64,000 nucleotides of DNA from Pseudomonadota bacterium (GCA_029561145.1 JAKQJM010000057.1:155707-219706), one strand, 5' to 3'. Shown: positions 9,482 through 20,198, counted from the first letter of the stretch. A program made the numbers and translations. The notes: generated by a model not told the origin, from the letters alone.

Positions 9482-10489
9482 ATGAATACTTCCCGATTTC
9501 CCGAGCGTTTCGCACGTGGTTCAGCCGCGCCCAAGATCCTTGTTGGCGTGCTCGTGCTCGCTGCTGCTGCGGGCGGCGCCTGGTGGTTCCTGAACAAGCC
9601 AGGTGCGGTGGCGCCGACCGCGACATCGCCGATTGCGAGCACCGCCCAGGCGCCTGGTGCCGAGGCTGCGGTCGCAGCCGTTTCGCCGGCGGTCGAGGAG
9701 CTGACCATCGATCAACTGTATCGGGAAGCGCGCAAGGCCATGTCGGAACAGCGCCTGGTGGCGCCTGCCGGCAACAACGCCCTTGAGTTCTATCTGGGGA
9801 TCCTCGGCAAGGATCCGACCAACTCCGGCGCGCTCGACGCGCTGCGCGAACTGTTTCCGTTCGCGAGTGGTACCGCTGAACAGGAAATCAATCAAGGCAA
9901 TCTCGACGAGGCGGGCCGGATCATCGCGTCGCTGGCCAAGTCCGATCCCAGCAACTACACATTGACCATTCTTCGCAGCAAGCTCGAAGCGAAGAAAAAG
10001 CAGGAAGAACTGCTCGCTGCACAGGCGGCGGCTGCCGCTGCCGCACCGACGCCGGTGCCGAAGCCGGCGGTCGAGATCGGTTCGAACGAAGCGACGGCAA
10101 CCTCGGCACCCGCCACGACTGCCGGGACCGCGCCAGCCGCCGCTGCCCCTCCGGCCGCCGTAGCCAGTCAGCCGGCTCCAGCTCCGGCACCCGCACCCGC
10201 TGCGCCGCAGGGCGAGTCGCGTGATGTCCAGGGAGTGACTCCGATAGCGCCGACCTATCCGGCGCAGGCGGCGCGAAACAAGCAGGAAGGCTGGGTCGAG
10301 GTCGAGTTCACGGTGACCGCCGATGGCAGGGTCGAGAACGCGAGAGTGTCCGCGTCCGAACCGCAGCGCGTGTTCGATCGTGAAGCGATCCGCTCGATCG
10401 AGCGGACCAAGTTCAATCCGCGCCTCGAAAACGGTGTTCCGGTCAACGCGACGGTGCGTCGACGCATCGAGTTCAAGCTCGGACGCTGA
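9482..10489 (+). CDS. TonB-family protein (energy transducer TonB-like C-terminus)
   Basis: N-terminal TM, Ala/Pro-rich linker, C-terminal PTYPAQAARNKQEGWVEVEFTVTADGRVENARV...FNPRLENGVPVNATVRRRIEFKL. Confidence 0.85.
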   Translation: MNTSRFPERFARGSAAPKILVGVLVLAAAAGGAWWFLNKPGAVAPTATSPIASTAQAPGAEAAVAAVSPAVEELTIDQLYREARKAMSEQRLVAPAGNNALEFYLGILGKDPTNSGALDALRELFPFASGTAEQEINQGNLDEAGRIIASLAKSDPSNYTLTILRSKLEAKKKQEELLAAQAAAAAAAPTPVPKPAVEIGSNEATATSAPATTAGTAPAAAAPPAAVASQPAPAPAPAPAAPQGESRDVQGVTPIAPTYPAQAARNKQEGWVEVEFTVTADGRVENARVSASEPQRVFDREAIRSIERTKFNPRLENGVPVNATVRRRIEFKLGR

Positions 10490-10521
10490 TTGGCAACAAC
10501 GGTGGCGCCGCGCGTTTTCGC

Positions 10522-11226
10522 TCAGCCGAGCAGACAGCGGCGCATTTCGATCAGCATTTCGTGATCGGGGCTGTGCTCCGACTGCTCGCGCGCGAGATGA
10601 AGCAGGCGCTGCGCAGCGACCTCATGGAATTCGCCCGCGAGACTGGTCGACAACTGGCCAGCCATGTCCGTCAGCACGAGCAGTCCGAGTCCACGCAGTA
10701 CGGTGATGCCGTGCGTCGAATCCCGGTTCAACTGGGCGATCGCTTCGTTGCGCGCCTGCCATGAACGCAGTGGAAAACGGAGCGCGCTCCACGGCAGCCA
10801 GGACGCGCGCACGCGATGCAGGACGTCGCGGCGGAACAGGCTTTCGAGCAGGTGCAGGCTGATCGGATTGAGCCGCGCGACCAGCAGTTCGATGGCCGCG
10901 TTGAGTGGCAGGCCGTTGACGGGTCCGGCGAGTACCTGAGCTGCTGCCGCAACCTGCGGATGCGTCGTGGGCAACATGGCCTCGATCGCGACGTGGCCGC
11001 GCTTGAAGCGCAGGCGGCGCTGTTCGGCCAGGTCAAGAATCAATGCTGCGGCCGCCAGCGTGTTGATATCGGCGTGACTTCGAGTGGTCTCGAAATCGCC
11101 GCGCTCGGGGTTGATGCACAACAACATCAATTGCTCGGCTATCAGCACGCTGGGCTCCTCGCTTGGGTGCCGGGCCGATTCGGGCTGCCAGGCCACGACC
11201 GTCGGCCGGGCGCCATGGTACGACAT
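10522..11226 (-). CDS. GPP34 (GOLPH3/Vps74-like) family protein
   Basis: LIAEQLMLLCINPERGDFE...LAAAALILDLAEQRRLRFKRGHV resembles bacterial GPP34 proteins. Confidence 0.6.
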   Translation of the reverse strand: MSYHGARPTVVAWQPESARHPSEEPSVLIAEQLMLLCINPERGDFETTRSHADINTLAAAALILDLAEQRRLRFKRGHVAIEAMLPTTHPQVAAAAQVLAGPVNGLPLNAAIELLVARLNPISLHLLESLFRRDVLHRVRASWLPWSALRFPLRSWQARNEAIAQLNRDSTHGITVLRGLGLLVLTDMAGQLSTSLAGEFHEVAAQRLLHLAREQSEHSPDHEMLIEMRRCLLG

Positions 11227-11287
11227 GGCGCGGGTCCGGGCGTGTACCGAAAGTCGCTTCGGGTCGATCCGCGATCGACCATTGGCC

Positions 11288-12589
11288 TTACTCGATATCG
11301 CCGCCGCTGGAAATGTGCTGGTTGTCCGGGCCGAGGCCGGCCCAATCGACAGCGGGCAAGCCGAGGTAGCGGTCGAACAGCATCGGCATCAGGCCGCTCG
11401 GTGCTGCCGATTCGCAGTTCCAAAGCATGATGAGACCGAAGCGGCGCTTGGGCAGGAAGCCGATCATCGCGCGATAGCCCTGTACCGCACCGGCGTGGAA
11501 CACGAGGGGTTCGCCCGAATATTGGTAGACGCGCCAACCCAGTGCGTAGTGCGCGTCGAGCAGCCGTCCGCGCCGCCAGGGGGACGAGCGCAGGTCGTGC
11601 GGTGTATCGATCAGTGGTGCGTGCAGCGTGTCGAGCAATTCGGCGGACAAGACTTCGGGTCGGCCACCCATCTGCGCGATCAGCCACTGTTCCATGTCGC
11701 GCAGGCTCGCGTTGACGCCGGCTGCCGGCGGCATCCGGTAGTAGGTTTCATTTGGCATGAAAGCCGTCCATCCGTGCGGCGCACGACGGTGCGGCCGCGC
11801 CCAGTGCTCGGAATCCTCAAGCGCGTCACGCCCGTAGGTTGCGGTGCGCATGCCTAGCGGATGGAAGATCCGCTTCTCGACTTCGTGGCTGAAGAAATCT
11901 CCGGTCAACGCATACGTGACATCGCCGATCAGGCTGAACGCGATGTTCTGGTAGGCATAGCACTCGCCTGGCGGGCACGCGATCGGCACTTCGCCGAGGC
12001 GCTCGACCAGCAACGGATACGGCTGATCCTGCTCGAGCAGGTTGTCGTAGGTATTGTGCGGAAGTCCGACGCGATGACTCAGGATATCGCCGACGGTCAG
12101 TTTCCGGCTGCTGTCGACATTGGCAAGCGTGAAGGTCGGCAGGACTTCGGCGATGCGCGTATCCCAGCCCATCGTGCCGTCGCGTACCAGCAGCCCGGTC
12201 AAGGTCGTCGCGAAGGCCTTGGACAACGAGGCGAGCCGGAAAACCGTATCGGGCCCGATCGCCTCACCGCTCGACCAATCGGCATAACCGATGCTGCGTT
12301 CCAGCAATACCTGATCGTCCTTGATCACCGCAACGGCCAGTCCCGAAACCTGGCCTGAGCCTTCCAGTCGTCCGATCCAGCGATCGAATTCGGTTGCCAC
12401 GGGCCGTGCGTCCGGGGCGATCGCGTTCGCATCGACGCGTGGCGGAACGGCGGGCACCACGGTCGCCGCATGCCGTGTCGCATGACGGGGACGCTTGTGT
12501 GTTGCCGCAGCCGCATCGCCCGAGACGACAAGCATCGGCGCGATCACGAGGAACAGGAGGATGCCGGGCAGTTTCAATGAAGGTGACAT
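11288..12589 (-). CDS. Serine hydrolase, class C beta-lactamase/PBP-like, exported
   Basis: Signal peptide at MSPSLKLPGILLFLV; SLSK motif in FRLASLSKAFATTLTGLLV, YQNIAFSLIGDV, FHAGAVQGY. Confidence 0.87.
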   Translation of the reverse strand: MSPSLKLPGILLFLVIAPMLVVSGDAAAATHKRPRHATRHAATVVPAVPPRVDANAIAPDARPVATEFDRWIGRLEGSGQVSGLAVAVIKDDQVLLERSIGYADWSSGEAIGPDTVFRLASLSKAFATTLTGLLVRDGTMGWDTRIAEVLPTFTLANVDSSRKLTVGDILSHRVGLPHNTYDNLLEQDQPYPLLVERLGEVPIACPPGECYAYQNIAFSLIGDVTYALTGDFFSHEVEKRIFHPLGMRTATYGRDALEDSEHWARPHRRAPHGWTAFMPNETYYRMPPAAGVNASLRDMEQWLIAQMGGRPEVLSAELLDTLHAPLIDTPHDLRSSPWRRGRLLDAHYALGWRVYQYSGEPLVFHAGAVQGYRAMIGFLPKRRFGLIMLWNCESAAPSGLMPMLFDRYLGLPAVDWAGLGPDNQHISSGGDIE

Positions 12590-12657
12590 GGACGCCTGCA
12601 AGCACATGTTATGCTCAAAATCATACGGCGAATCTCGCATCGGCGGAGGGAAAAAAG

Positions 12658-13245
12658 ATGACTATCCTGGTACTTCTGGCTGTCATTGTTGTGTTCGCTC
12701 TCTACGCGGTCGGAATCTACAACGGCCTCGTGACGCAGCGAAACGGCTACAAGAATGCCTTTGCCCAGATCGATGTCCAGCTGACGCGGCGTTACGACCT
12801 GATTCCGAATCTGGTCGAAACGGCCAAAGGCTACATGAAGCACGAGCGCGAGACGCTGGAGGCAGTCATCCAGGCGCGCAATTCGGCAGTCTCCGGGCTG
12901 TCTGCGGCGAAAGCCAACCCGGGCGATCCGCAGGCGATGCAGCAGTTGTCGGGCGCCGAGAATACCTTGACCCAGTCGTTGGGGCGATTGTTCGCGTTGT
13001 CCGAGGCGTATCCCGACCTGAAGGCCAACCAGAACATGATGCAGCTCAGCGAAGAGCTGACTTCGACCGAGAACAAGGTCGCTTTCGCGCGCCAGGCGTA
13101 CAACGACTCGGTGATGGGCTACAACAACGCGCGCGAAGTGTTCCCGAGTTCGATCGTCGCCAACATGTTCGCCTTTCAGGCAGCCCAACTGCTTGAGATC
13201 GATGCGCCCGAGAAGCGTGAAGCCGTGAAGGTATCGTTTACTTGA
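12658..13245 (+). CDS. lemA: LemA family protein
   Basis: N-terminal TM; YNGLVTQRNGYKNAFAQIDVQLTRRYDLIPNLVETAKGYMKHE; FPSSIVANMFAF. Confidence 0.93.
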   Translation: MTILVLLAVIVVFALYAVGIYNGLVTQRNGYKNAFAQIDVQLTRRYDLIPNLVETAKGYMKHERETLEAVIQARNSAVSGLSAAKANPGDPQAMQQLSGAENTLTQSLGRLFALSEAYPDLKANQNMMQLSEELTSTENKVAFARQAYNDSVMGYNNAREVFPSSIVANMFAFQAAQLLEIDAPEKREAVKVSFT

Positions 13246-13310
13246 GCCCCGTTGCGTGCCGTTTGCCGGACTCGGCAAGCTGCCGCGATGCGTTGTCCTG
13301 AGGTCCCTCG

Positions 13311-15266
13311 GTGAACTTCTTCGCCCATCAGGAGCTTGCCCGCAAGCAGACGCGGCGCATGGTCGTGCTGTTCACGATTGCGGTGATCTGTATCGTCATC
13401 GCGGTTGATTTCGTGGTCATGGTTGCATTCGGGATTGCCGGCGAGGTTCGACGAGGGTCCGCCGGAACAGGAACCGGTGTCGTCGTCGCGACCAGCGTAG
13501 GCGTGCTCGCGGTCATTGGCCTGGCGACGCTCTACCGGATCTCGACGCTGCGCGCCGGCGGCAGCGCGGTTGCCCTGCAGCTCGGCGCGACGCCCGTTCC
13601 GGTCGACACCACCGACTTCGCCTATCGGCGCCTGCGCAACGTGATCGAGGAGATCGCGATCGCTTCCGGCGTGCCCGTGCCGGAAATCTTCGTGCTCGAG
13701 GACGAAGTCGCGATCAACGCGTTTGCATCGGGTTATTCGCCAGCCGATGCCGCCGTGACCGTCACGCGCGGTTGCCTCGACAAGCTGACCCGGGAAGAGT
13801 TGCAGGGAGTCATCGCCCACGAATTCAGCCACGTGCTGAACGGAGACATGCGCCTGAACATCCGGCTCGTGGGCGTCGCATTTGGCATCCTCGTCCTGGC
13901 CATCGTCGGACGCAAGATTGCCGAGGCTTCGGGTCGCGCGCGCAGTCGTGACAGCGGCGGCATCGTCGTACTCGGGATTGCCCTGCTCGTTGTCGGCTAT
14001 ATCGGCGTGTTCTTTGCGCGCATCATCAAGGCATCGATCTCGCGCCAGCGCGAATACCTGGCTGACGCTTCCGCGGTCCAGTTCACGCGTCAGACCGAAG
14101 GCATCGCCGGCGCACTGAAGAAGATCGGCGGATTGTCCGAAGGTTCGAAACTGACCAGTCACGACGGCGAGGAAGTCGCCCACATGCTGTTCGGCGATGG
14201 CGTCGGTTATTCGGCGCTGTTCGCCACACACCCCGCACTGACCGAGCGTATCAGGCGCCTGCAGCCGCAGTTCAATCCTGCGGAGTTCGCGGAAATTGCG
14301 GCCGCCTGGTCGCAACCGCGCCGGGTAGGCGAGGTCGATGATCCGGATGCCTCCCTGGCCGGATTCGCTCCGTCACGTTCCTCCCAGCGAGCCTCGTCTG
14401 TCGCCCGGCGTGCTGTGCTGCCTGCGGTTTCGCAGGAAATGCGTCTGTCGGCCAACGCCGTGGCGAATCAGGTCGGGCATCCGGATACGGGCGACTACGC
14501 CGCTGCCGCTGCATTGAACATGACGATCCCCGAGGCGTTGAGCGCCGCGGCTCACGGACGCGAGCAGTCGATGGCGGTGGTGTATGCATTGCTGTTGAAT
14601 GCCGACCCGTTGGTGCGCAAGCAGCAGATCGAAATGATCGAGCACCATCACGATCCGGGTACGGCGGCCGAGGTGGTGGCGCTGGCGGAGCAAACGAAGT
14701 CCATCCACCCGATGCAGAGACTGCCTCTGGCTGCGCTCGCATTCCCCGCCCTGCGTCGCCATCCACGATCGAAATTGCAGATATTCGTGATTGCCCTCAC
14801 GCAGCTGATCAAGGCCGATGGGCGCGTCAGTCTCGACGAATACTGCCTGGCCAAACTCGTCGGCGTGCAGGTGATCGATGCCTTGAATCCGGCGGCCACA
14901 CGGGTCATGGGCCGGGTCAAGCTCGGTGAGACGGCGATGGAACTGTGCGACCTGTTTGCCGTGATGGCCGAGTACGGTCACGACGACATCGATGGCGCGC
15001 GGCGCGCCTATGCGCTCGGTCTCAACGAGGTGCTGCCCGATATCAAGCCTGTCTACACGGCGCCGCAGGATTGGGCCCTGGCGCTTGACCGGGCCTTGCC
15101 CCGGCTCGACGCACTCGCGCCGGCGGGCAAGGAACTCGTGGTGCGGGGACTCACCCATGCGATCAGCGCAGATGGCGTGGTCAGCGTGAACGAGGCGGAA
15201 TTGCTGCGTACGGTTTGCGCCGCCCTGCATTGCCCGCTACCACCCATCCTGCAGCAGACCGCTTGA
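13311..15266 (+). CDS. M48 (HtpX-like) metalloprotease with C-terminal TerB-like region
   Basis: HEFSHVLNGDMRLN zinc motif, multiple TMs; C-terminal KADGRVSLDEYCL and SADGVVSVNEAEL TerB-like motifs. Confidence 0.88.
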   Translation: MNFFAHQELARKQTRRMVVLFTIAVICIVIAVDFVVMVAFGIAGEVRRGSAGTGTGVVVATSVGVLAVIGLATLYRISTLRAGGSAVALQLGATPVPVDTTDFAYRRLRNVIEEIAIASGVPVPEIFVLEDEVAINAFASGYSPADAAVTVTRGCLDKLTREELQGVIAHEFSHVLNGDMRLNIRLVGVAFGILVLAIVGRKIAEASGRARSRDSGGIVVLGIALLVVGYIGVFFARIIKASISRQREYLADASAVQFTRQTEGIAGALKKIGGLSEGSKLTSHDGEEVAHMLFGDGVGYSALFATHPALTERIRRLQPQFNPAEFAEIAAAWSQPRRVGEVDDPDASLAGFAPSRSSQRASSVARRAVLPAVSQEMRLSANAVANQVGHPDTGDYAAAAALNMTIPEALSAAAHGREQSMAVVYALLLNADPLVRKQQIEMIEHHHDPGTAAEVVALAEQTKSIHPMQRLPLAALAFPALRRHPRSKLQIFVIALTQLIKADGRVSLDEYCLAKLVGVQVIDALNPAATRVMGRVKLGETAMELCDLFAVMAEYGHDDIDGARRAYALGLNEVLPDIKPVYTAPQDWALALDRALPRLDALAPAGKELVVRGLTHAISADGVVSVNEAELLRTVCAALHCPLPPILQQTA

Positions 15267-15398
15267 GCGACCGGTCCACGGCCGGTCCGCTGCTATCGGT
15301 GCCGGCTCGCGAGCGCGGCGAGGACAGCCCGGCACGGATACGTTGCGAACCCCGTGCGGCTCGTGGAGCATAGCGGCCCCGCCGCGCCTGCGAACCCC

Positions 15399-15950
15399 AT
15401 GAGCCGAGATTCCGAATCCGTCGACGCGCGTTTGCAGCAGGTGCTGGACGATTTCGGTGCCCGCCTCGGCGTCCTGATGCGCACGTACCGGCTCGATCGT
15501 CATGGCATTGACCCGGCCGATGTCGAGCAGGAAGTGCGCATCCGGCTCTGGAAAGCCATCGCACGTGACCGGTCCGGGGCCTTTCATGCGTCCTATGTGC
15601 AGAGGGTGGTAGCGACCACCGTGATCGATGCGTTGCGCAGGGCCGAGGTGCGAGCTGCCGAGCCCCTGCCGGAAGACGATGACGAGCCCGGCCAATTGCC
15701 GGAGGAAGGCATCGGACCCGAGCAATCAGCCAGTGATGGCGAGCGCATGAGCGGTTTGAAGCAGTGCCTTGCCGAGATTCCTGAACGCAGGCGCCTGCCG
15801 ATCACGATGCATTTGCAGGGGTTTTCCCTGCAGGAAATTGCCGATGTGGCCGGAGTCTCGGCCGAAGCGGCGAGAAAACTGGTTACCCGCGGGCTCGATG
15901 GCTTGAAATCGCGCCTGCGTGAATTGGGATATGGTGATTTCGATGATTGA
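15399..15950 (+). CDS. ECF-type RNA polymerase sigma factor
   Basis: DPADVEQEVRIRLWKA region 2 and SLQEIADVAGVSAEAARKLVTRGLDGLKSRL region 4. Confidence 0.82.
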   Translation: MSRDSESVDARLQQVLDDFGARLGVLMRTYRLDRHGIDPADVEQEVRIRLWKAIARDRSGAFHASYVQRVVATTVIDALRRAEVRAAEPLPEDDDEPGQLPEEGIGPEQSASDGERMSGLKQCLAEIPERRRLPITMHLQGFSLQEIADVAGVSAEAARKLVTRGLDGLKSRLRELGYGDFDD

Positions 15951-16476
15951 ACGCAGCTTGTCCAACCTGTACCGCCGCCTCGGTGCCGAGGCATCGGGTT
16001 CGACTGACCTGATGGACGCCGAAACCCTGGTTGCCGCTTCGGCGGGCACCCTCAAGGGCGATCGCCGTGACGAGGTCGCCGCGCGGCTGTCGCGCTCACC
16101 GCTGCAGACCGATCTGGTACGCATGTTGCGTGAACTGGCCCCGGCTGCGGATTCGCTGGTCGGCGCGCTCGATGCGCGTGGCGCGTATTCGCATGTTCGA
16201 AATGCGCGTGGACTGCGTCATGCAGCTCGTTCGTCCGCGCGCCGGCAATTGCGCTGGAGTGCCATCGCCGCCAGCATGATGCTGGTCTTCGGCGCGCTGT
16301 TCTGGACGGTCAAGGTCGATCAACTGGAAGGCACGGCAATGACAACCGGCGAGACCGACACCGTCAAGCCCGACCGCATCTTCACGAGTGAGGACAGGAT
16401 TTTCGCGATGGTCGACGAGCGCGCAATGCCGGCCACGACCGATGCGCTGTTCCAGACGGATTTCAACGGCGGCTGA
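15943..16476 (+). CDS. Single-TM protein, probable anti-sigma factor
   Basis: Overlaps the sigma gene by 8 nt; N-terminal cytoplasmic region then LRWSAIAASMMLVFGALFWTV. Confidence 0.65.
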   Translation: MIERSLSNLYRRLGAEASGSTDLMDAETLVAASAGTLKGDRRDEVAARLSRSPLQTDLVRMLRELAPAADSLVGALDARGAYSHVRNARGLRHAARSSARRQLRWSAIAASMMLVFGALFWTVKVDQLEGTAMTTGETDTVKPDRIFTSEDRIFAMVDERAMPATTDALFQTDFNGG

Positions 16477-16498
16477 CTACCGGACAGCGGCACGGGAA

Positions 16499-16524
16499 AC
16501 GCCCGGATCTGTGCCGGGCGTTTT
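16499..16524 (+). terminator. Rho-independent terminator
   Basis: ACGCCCGG-atctgtg-CCGGGCG followed by TTTT. Confidence 0.75.
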
Positions 16525-16538
16525 CGTTCTTGCCGGGG

Positions 16539-18140
16539 TCAGTTCACCAGGGCGGCCGCATGCTCCCGCGTCGCCGCGAAATGCACATCCGGCCAGCGTT
16601 CCACGGTGAGCTGCAGGTTGACGCGGCTGGGCGCGATATAGACGAGTTCGCCAGCGGCGTCGAGAGCGAGGTTCTGTGCCGCCTTCTCGCGGAATTCGGC
16701 GAGCTTCTTCGGGTTGTCGCAGTGCACCCATCGCGCGGTGACGACAGCAACGTTCTCGAAAGCGCACTCGACGCCGTATTCATCCTTCAAGCGGTAGGCG
16801 ACCACTTCGAACTGGAGTACGCCGACCGCACCAAGGATCAGGTCATTTGACATCAGCGGGCGGAAGAACTGGGTGGCCCCTTCCTCGGAGAGCTGGGCCA
16901 GCCCTTTCTGCAACTGCTTCATCTTGAGCGGATCCTTCAATCGCGCGCGACGGAACAGTTCGGGCGCGAAGCTCGGGATGCCGGTGAAACTCAGCTGCTC
17001 GCCTTCCGAGAACGTGTCGCCGATCGAGATCGTGCCGTGATTGTGGATGCCGATGACATCCCCGGCAAACGCGACGTCGACGATTTCGCGATCGGAGGCC
17101 ATGAAGCTCAATGCGTTGGCGAGCTTCACTTCCTTGCCGGTGCGCGCATGCAGGGCTTTCATGCCGCCGGTGAAGGTGCCTGAGCAGATGCGCATGAAGG
17201 CGACACGATCGCGGTGCATGGGATCCATGTTGGCCTGGATCTTGAACACGAAGCCGCTCATGCGCGGCTCATCGGCGCGAACCGTCCGCGTCGTTGTCTC
17301 GTGCGATTTCGGCGGCGGCGCGTGCTCGACGAAGAAATCGAGCAGGAGTTGCACGCCGAAATTGTTGACTGCGGAACCGAAGAAGACCGGCGTCAGCTTG
17401 CCCGCAAGATAGGCTTCCTTGTCGAACGGATGCGATGCGCCGCGGACGAGTTCAAGCTCGTCGTTGAGGTCGTTCCACGCTTCGTCGCCGATGCGCTCGC
17501 GCAGGCCCGGCTCGTCGAGCCCCTTGAAGATCGTCGAGTCCTGGCGCGTGAAGTTCCTGCCTTGTTCAAAGACATGCACCTCGTCGAGCAGCAGGTGGTA
17601 GACCCCCTTCAGACGTGAACCCATGCCGATCGGCCAGGTGATTGGCGCGCAGGCAATTCCGAGCACGGATTCGACTTCATCGAGCAACTCGATCGGGGCG
17701 CGGCCCTCGCGATCGAGCTTGTTGATGAAGCTCATGATCGGTGTGTCGCGCAGCCGACAGACTTCCATCAGCTTGATCGTGCGTTCCTCGACGCCCTTCG
17801 CACAGTCGATGACCATGAGCGCCGAATCCACGGCGGTCAGCACGCGATAGGTGTCCTCCGAGAAATCGGCATGGCCCGGCGTATCGAGAAGGTTGACCAC
17901 GCATTCGGCATACGGGAACTGCATGACCGAACTGGTGACCGAAATGCCGCGTTCCTTTTCGAGGGCCATCCAGTCCGAGGTCGCATGGCGGGCCGCCTTG
18001 CGTGACTTGACCGAGCCGGCCATCTGGATCGCGCCGCCGAACAGCAGCAGCTTCTCGGTCAGCGTGGTCTTGCCCGCGTCGGGATGGGAAATGATCGCGA
18101 AAGTGCGCCGCCGGCGCATTTCGCTGACAGGATTGCTCAT
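16539..18140 (-). CDS. prfC: Peptide chain release factor 3
   Basis: [82 protein letters not shown]. Confidence 0.97.
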   Translation of the reverse strand: MSNPVSEMRRRRTFAIISHPDAGKTTLTEKLLLFGGAIQMAGSVKSRKAARHATSDWMALEKERGISVTSSVMQFPYAECVVNLLDTPGHADFSEDTYRVLTAVDSALMVIDCAKGVEERTIKLMEVCRLRDTPIMSFINKLDREGRAPIELLDEVESVLGIACAPITWPIGMGSRLKGVYHLLLDEVHVFEQGRNFTRQDSTIFKGLDEPGLRERIGDEAWNDLNDELELVRGASHPFDKEAYLAGKLTPVFFGSAVNNFGVQLLLDFFVEHAPPPKSHETTTRTVRADEPRMSGFVFKIQANMDPMHRDRVAFMRICSGTFTGGMKALHARTGKEVKLANALSFMASDREIVDVAFAGDVIGIHNHGTISIGDTFSEGEQLSFTGIPSFAPELFRRARLKDPLKMKQLQKGLAQLSEEGATQFFRPLMSNDLILGAVGVLQFEVVAYRLKDEYGVECAFENVAVVTARWVHCDNPKKLAEFREKAAQNLALDAAGELVYIAPSRVNLQLTVERWPDVHFAATREHAAALVN

Positions 18141-18225
18141 GGGTGAACCTGGGATCCGTCGTGGACTCGGCGCGGGGCCGCTTGCGGGCGCGCATTGTAC
18201 GTGGTGCGGGCGCGATCTTCAGTGT

Positions 18226-18747
18226 TCAGTCAACCGAAAATGCCTGCAACTCGACACCGATGAATACCCAGGCGAACAGGTGGAAGTCGCCGCTGCCGGT
18301 GCGTGAATCGATGTAGGTGTAGTAATCGCGGTCCGGCAGGAGGGCTTCCTGCACGTGCAGGCGCACCATGCCAGTCGGGAGCACGGTCGTTTCGGATGCA
18401 ACGCAGGTGGTGCCGTCATTCTCGCTCGCCAGCACGTAGATCACCGGCGCAAAGCCGGGTTCGGGCGTCAGGTTGAAATCGATATGATTGCCGATGCCCT
18501 GCAAGCCGGTGCGAAAGACATAGACGACTTCACCGCCTGGAACACTTGTCAGGCCGGGGCAGGCCGCGGCCGAAACGGACGCCACGTTGTTTGGAGCGCC
18601 CGACGTGCCGTTGTCGAAGTCCATCGGCAGCGAGGTGATGGGGATCGCGGCGCTGCCGGTCAGGGCGAACTCATGTGCGAAGGCCGGAAGCACGGCAGCG
18701 GCGAACAGGCAGGCGAGGAGCGGGCGAGCAGGCATTGCATTACCCAA
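18226..18747 (-). CDS. Hypothetical exported protein
   Basis: Signal peptide MPARPLLACLFAAAVLPAFA; no recognised domain. Confidence 0.6.
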   Translation of the reverse strand: MGNAMPARPLLACLFAAAVLPAFAHEFALTGSAAIPITSLPMDFDNGTSGAPNNVASVSAAACPGLTSVPGGEVVYVFRTGLQGIGNHIDFNLTPEPGFAPVIYVLASENDGTTCVASETTVLPTGMVRLHVQEALLPDRDYYTYIDSRTGSGDFHLFAWVFIGVELQAFSVD

Positions 18748-18814
18748 CGGCGGTGATCACTGCCTTGACTGTCGTCGATCCGTGCTGCGCAGTCCAGTCC
18801 AGCAGGCCAGGACG

Positions 18815-19720
18815 CTACTCGCGGCGGATATTGATGTCGCCGCTGAAGGTCTCGATCGTGACCCGCGCGCCGCCACTGCCGACGGTGGCATCGAGCGAGC
18901 GGCCTGGACCGTGCTCGGGCTCGTCGACGGTGCCGAAGTCGCTGCGGATGCGGCCGCTGAAGGTCTCCGCACTGACGCGTGCCGAGACGCTGGTCGGAAA
19001 GTCGACGCGGATGTCGCCGCTCATCGTGTCGACGTCAAGACGCGCATCCGCGGTGGGGGAGCCGGTCAGACTGATGTCGCCCGAAACCGAACTGCCCGAG
19101 AACTCGCGATAGCTTGCAGTGGCGACGGTGATGTTGCCCGACACGGTTTCGAGCTTGAGCTTGTCGCGGTTCGAGCGCATGTCGATGTCGCCGGACACGG
19201 TTTCGACGTGTGCCCGCTCACCCTGGCCACTGATTTCGATGGTGCCGCTGATGCTGCCGATTTCGAGTTCGCGCGCCGTGCTGTCGAGGCGGATCTTGCC
19301 GCTGACGCTGTCGACATCGAGCAGGCGTCCGGCGGTGCCGTTGACGCTTACCTCGGCGCTGACCGTCTCGATCTTGAGCTCGGCTTCCCTTGGCACGCGT
19401 ATGTCGAGGATCGAATCCTCCATGCGCGAACTGGAGCCCCAGTTGAACCAGCCGGATTGCTCCGGTGCTTCGACCTTGACCACGAGTCGCGGGCCTTCTC
19501 CGGTGACGCTGAGTCCCTTGCTGCCGGTGCCGAGCGTGCCGGTGATCTCGACGCGGTTCTGATCCCAGCCACTGATCGTCACCGAGCCGCGAACATTCGA
19601 GATATCGATGCGCGCGGTTGCATCGACACTGCGTGTCTCGCTGATCGGAGAACCGGCCAAGGCGGCGCCTGTACCGACAAGCAGCGCGACGCCGAAAAAC
19701 GGGATGGACATGGAATTCAT
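18815..19720 (-). CDS. DUF4097-type exported beta-repeat protein
   Basis: Signal peptide; repeated VSGDI/VSGNI/MSGDIRV/FSGRI strands typical of DUF4097. Confidence 0.85.
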   Translation of the reverse strand: MNSMSIPFFGVALLVGTGAALAGSPISETRSVDATARIDISNVRGSVTISGWDQNRVEITGTLGTGSKGLSVTGEGPRLVVKVEAPEQSGWFNWGSSSRMEDSILDIRVPREAELKIETVSAEVSVNGTAGRLLDVDSVSGKIRLDSTARELEIGSISGTIEISGQGERAHVETVSGDIDMRSNRDKLKLETVSGNITVATASYREFSGSSVSGDISLTGSPTADARLDVDTMSGDIRVDFPTSVSARVSAETFSGRIRSDFGTVDEPEHGPGRSLDATVGSGGARVTIETFSGDINIRRE

Positions 19721-19730
19721 CGTGAGTCCT

Positions 19731-20198
19731 CTAGCCGGCTTCCAGGCCGAGACGGGCAAGCCTGCGACGTTGCGCGTGCGTGCGATTGATCAGCCCGACG
19801 AGAAAAGTCGCGTCGGGGCGTTGTTGAAGGGCCAATTCGAGCTCGCCACTGGCTGAATCGAGGACGACTTCAGGAGCGGCCAGGCGCGGATCGCCGGTCG
19901 AGGCAAGCTCGCGTGCCCGTTCGATCTGTTCGCGTACGCTCAAGTCGTTCCGGGATTCCGCGAGGGCCGATCCGGCTCCGCCATCCCGATGTTGCAGGGC
20001 GAGCGAGAAGATCGCGCTGCTGACGGCCAGCGCGATACCGGCGGCAAGCGCCAGCGGCCAACGCCTGTGGCGTGCTTCTGCCGGGACGAGGGGGCTTGCT
20101 CCAGCGATCTGGCGCGCAATCTGCGGCCACAAATCCCGGTCGGGTTCGTGCGGACCGCGCAGTTCACGCAATTGGCGACGCAGTTCGAAGTCGGTCAT
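19731..20198 (-). CDS. Single-TM protein, probable anti-sigma/sigma-associated
   Basis: 4-nt overlap with upstream ECF sigma gene; TM WPLALAAGIALAVSSAIFSLAL. Confidence 0.7.
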   Translation of the reverse strand: MTDFELRRQLRELRGPHEPDRDLWPQIARQIAGASPLVPAEARHRRWPLALAAGIALAVSSAIFSLALQHRDGGAGSALAESRNDLSVREQIERARELASTGDPRLAAPEVVLDSASGELELALQQRPDATFLVGLINRTHAQRRRLARLGLEAG

